Shown: positions 63,509 to 64,000 of the stretch, in pieces
Position numbering within the stretch: the stretch's first letter is position 1
Layout: each line of letters opens with the position of its first letter
From: Chitinophagales bacterium
Lineage (GTDB): Bacteria > Bacteroidota > Bacteroidia > Chitinophagales > JADIYW01
Assembly: GCA_023957245.1 (NCBI GenBank)
Contig: JAMLHJ010000003.1
Location: 213,851 to 277,850 of the forward strand
Direction of reading: 5' to 3'
Length of the DNA stretch: 64,000 nt
Made by a program: the position numbers and the translations under genes
Notes under the pieces: generated by a model
The model's input: only the letters and a program-made list of their open reading frames with translations
Database searches by the model: none
Told to the model about the DNA's origin: nothing

Positions 63509-63602
63509 GCCTCGTAGAGGCTATCGCTTGGCAAGAATAAATAATCAATCAACTATTGCTCCGTAGGTGCTACCCTTTTATTGATTTCAAGAATATCGTC
63601 GT
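63509..63602 (+). repeat. family-B repeat, copy 3
   Basis: This 94-bp unit begins GCCTCGTAGAGGC and ends AATATCGTCGT, as the two copies at 35.9-36.3 kb. Its middle (GCTCCGTAGGTGCTACCC) is closest to the inverted copy at 49.4 kb. Confidence 0.85.
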
Positions 63603-63610
63603 CCAAAAAT

Positions 63611-63746
63611 TAACCACAAAGGACACCAAGTCTCTACACAAAGTTCACGGAGTTTATTTTGGAGATTTGCAAATGTGAAGATTTAGTGAAAGGTGAGATG
63701 AAAAATGTAAGATGCTGGTGGCTGAGCCTGTCGATGCCAACCACAA
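63611..63746 (+). repeat. long intergenic repeat shared with 41110-41251
   Basis: It has the same order of motifs as the copy at 41.1 kb, with a short deletion after AATGTAAGATG. Both copies lie directly downstream of a plus-strand gene. Confidence 0.85.
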
Positions 63747-64000
63747 TGAGCACCAAGTCTCTACACAAAGTTCACAGAGTTTAATGAAGCAATGTGTAGA
63801 TATGGTTTGCTTCGTTCCTCGCAATGACGATTTCCCCTGTTCGTCATGCTGAACTTGTTTCAGCATCTATAGAACAAAGTAGCCAAAGAAACACTGAAAT
63901 GAATTCAGGGTGACGGTATGAGTGTTTTTAACCACAAAGTACACAAAGGTTCTACACCAAGTACACGGAGTGAGAGACAGTACTACACATTGCGCATGCG

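Larger units (their letters stand above)
63448..64000. other. 553-bp non-coding region of repeats reaching the window edge
   Basis: No supported gene. It contains family-B copy 3 (63509-63602), the long block shared with 41110-41251 (63611-63746), family-A units near 63612, 63737 and 63931, a hairpin GATGCTGAAA-type fragment (TCATGCTGAACTTGTTTCAGCAT, 63842-63864, described by position), and the first bases of a third family-D copy at 63969-64000. Confidence 0.75.

Noticed and set aside
63654..63866. 70-codon minus-strand ORF near the window end
   Set aside because: It lies wholly in repeat DNA and resembles no protein; similar reading appears at 40862-41140 for the same reason.

Overview
The window is chromosomal DNA from a Bacteroidota bacterium. 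Evidence: low G+C; three secreted proteins with C-terminal type IX secretion (T9SS) sorting domains; a PorE-like lipoprotein; Bacteroidota-type TAnnTTTG -7 promoter boxes; a FISUMP-domain protein; a bacterial HU-CCDC81/SPOR protein; and genes with little Shine-Dalgarno signal. A Saprospiria/Chitinophagia-like lineage fits the gene content, but the order is a guess.

Layout. 1-3.2 kb: the end of a FISUMP protein and two tandem paralogous secreted proteins whose downstream flanks are also duplicated. 3.4-12.2 kb: a type I restriction-modification operon of visibly higher G+C (hsdM, an ORF6N protein, hsdS, a REP-associated tyrosine transposase, hsdR). 12.5-15.8 kb: a T9SS-exported hydrolase and an ECF sigma / membrane protein / periplasmic protein trio. 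15.9-18 kb: a Baeyer-Villiger-type monooxygenase and a GNAT acetyltransferase. 18.8-27 kb: a giant T9SS subtilase, a MnmD-like methyltransferase with a DAO-type oxidoreductase, and purM. 27-35.7 kb (minus strand): a DUF1569-like protein, the PorE-like lipoprotein, an ABC/MFP/TolC export operon and a T9SS esterase. 36.7-46.3 kb: rocD, folD, udk, proline dehydrogenase, cmk, an RmlD-like reductase, a glycosyltransferase and an acetate kinase-PduL fusion. 46.4-53.4 kb: a SlyD-like isomerase, TraB/GumN, an SDR, a long di-heme peroxidase, a cold shock protein and corA. 53.5-63.4 kb: a YrdC/Sua5 protein, a TPR / beta-barrel / CCDC81-SPOR / LolD-like cluster, tRNA-His, heme oxygenase and an AGPS-like FAD oxidase.

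The most unusual region is the restriction operon. A roughly 42-bp palindromic element occurs 15 times inside hsdM and hsdR, 14 times on the coding strand, and always keeps the reading frame in one of its two stop-free phases. HsdR is 1468 aa because it also carries, in frame, a GIY-YIG nuclease domain and a DUF559 (Vsr-like) nuclease domain. The DUF559 segment has three direct copies of the element on its left and one inverted copy on its right, so it looks like a mobile cassette. A HUH/Y1 transposase gene with its own REP-like hairpins and a 27-bp in-frame tandem repeat lies between hsdS and hsdR and overlaps the hsdR start. Removing all inserts leaves an HsdR of about normal size with its nuclease, Walker A and DEAH motifs intact.

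The long intergenic regions (18.0-18.8, 35.7-36.7, 41.1-41.6, 49.0-49.5 and 63.4-64 kb) share several non-coding repeat families. One of them contains an 85-nt extended hairpin present in inverted orientation at 18.2 and 49.2 kb.
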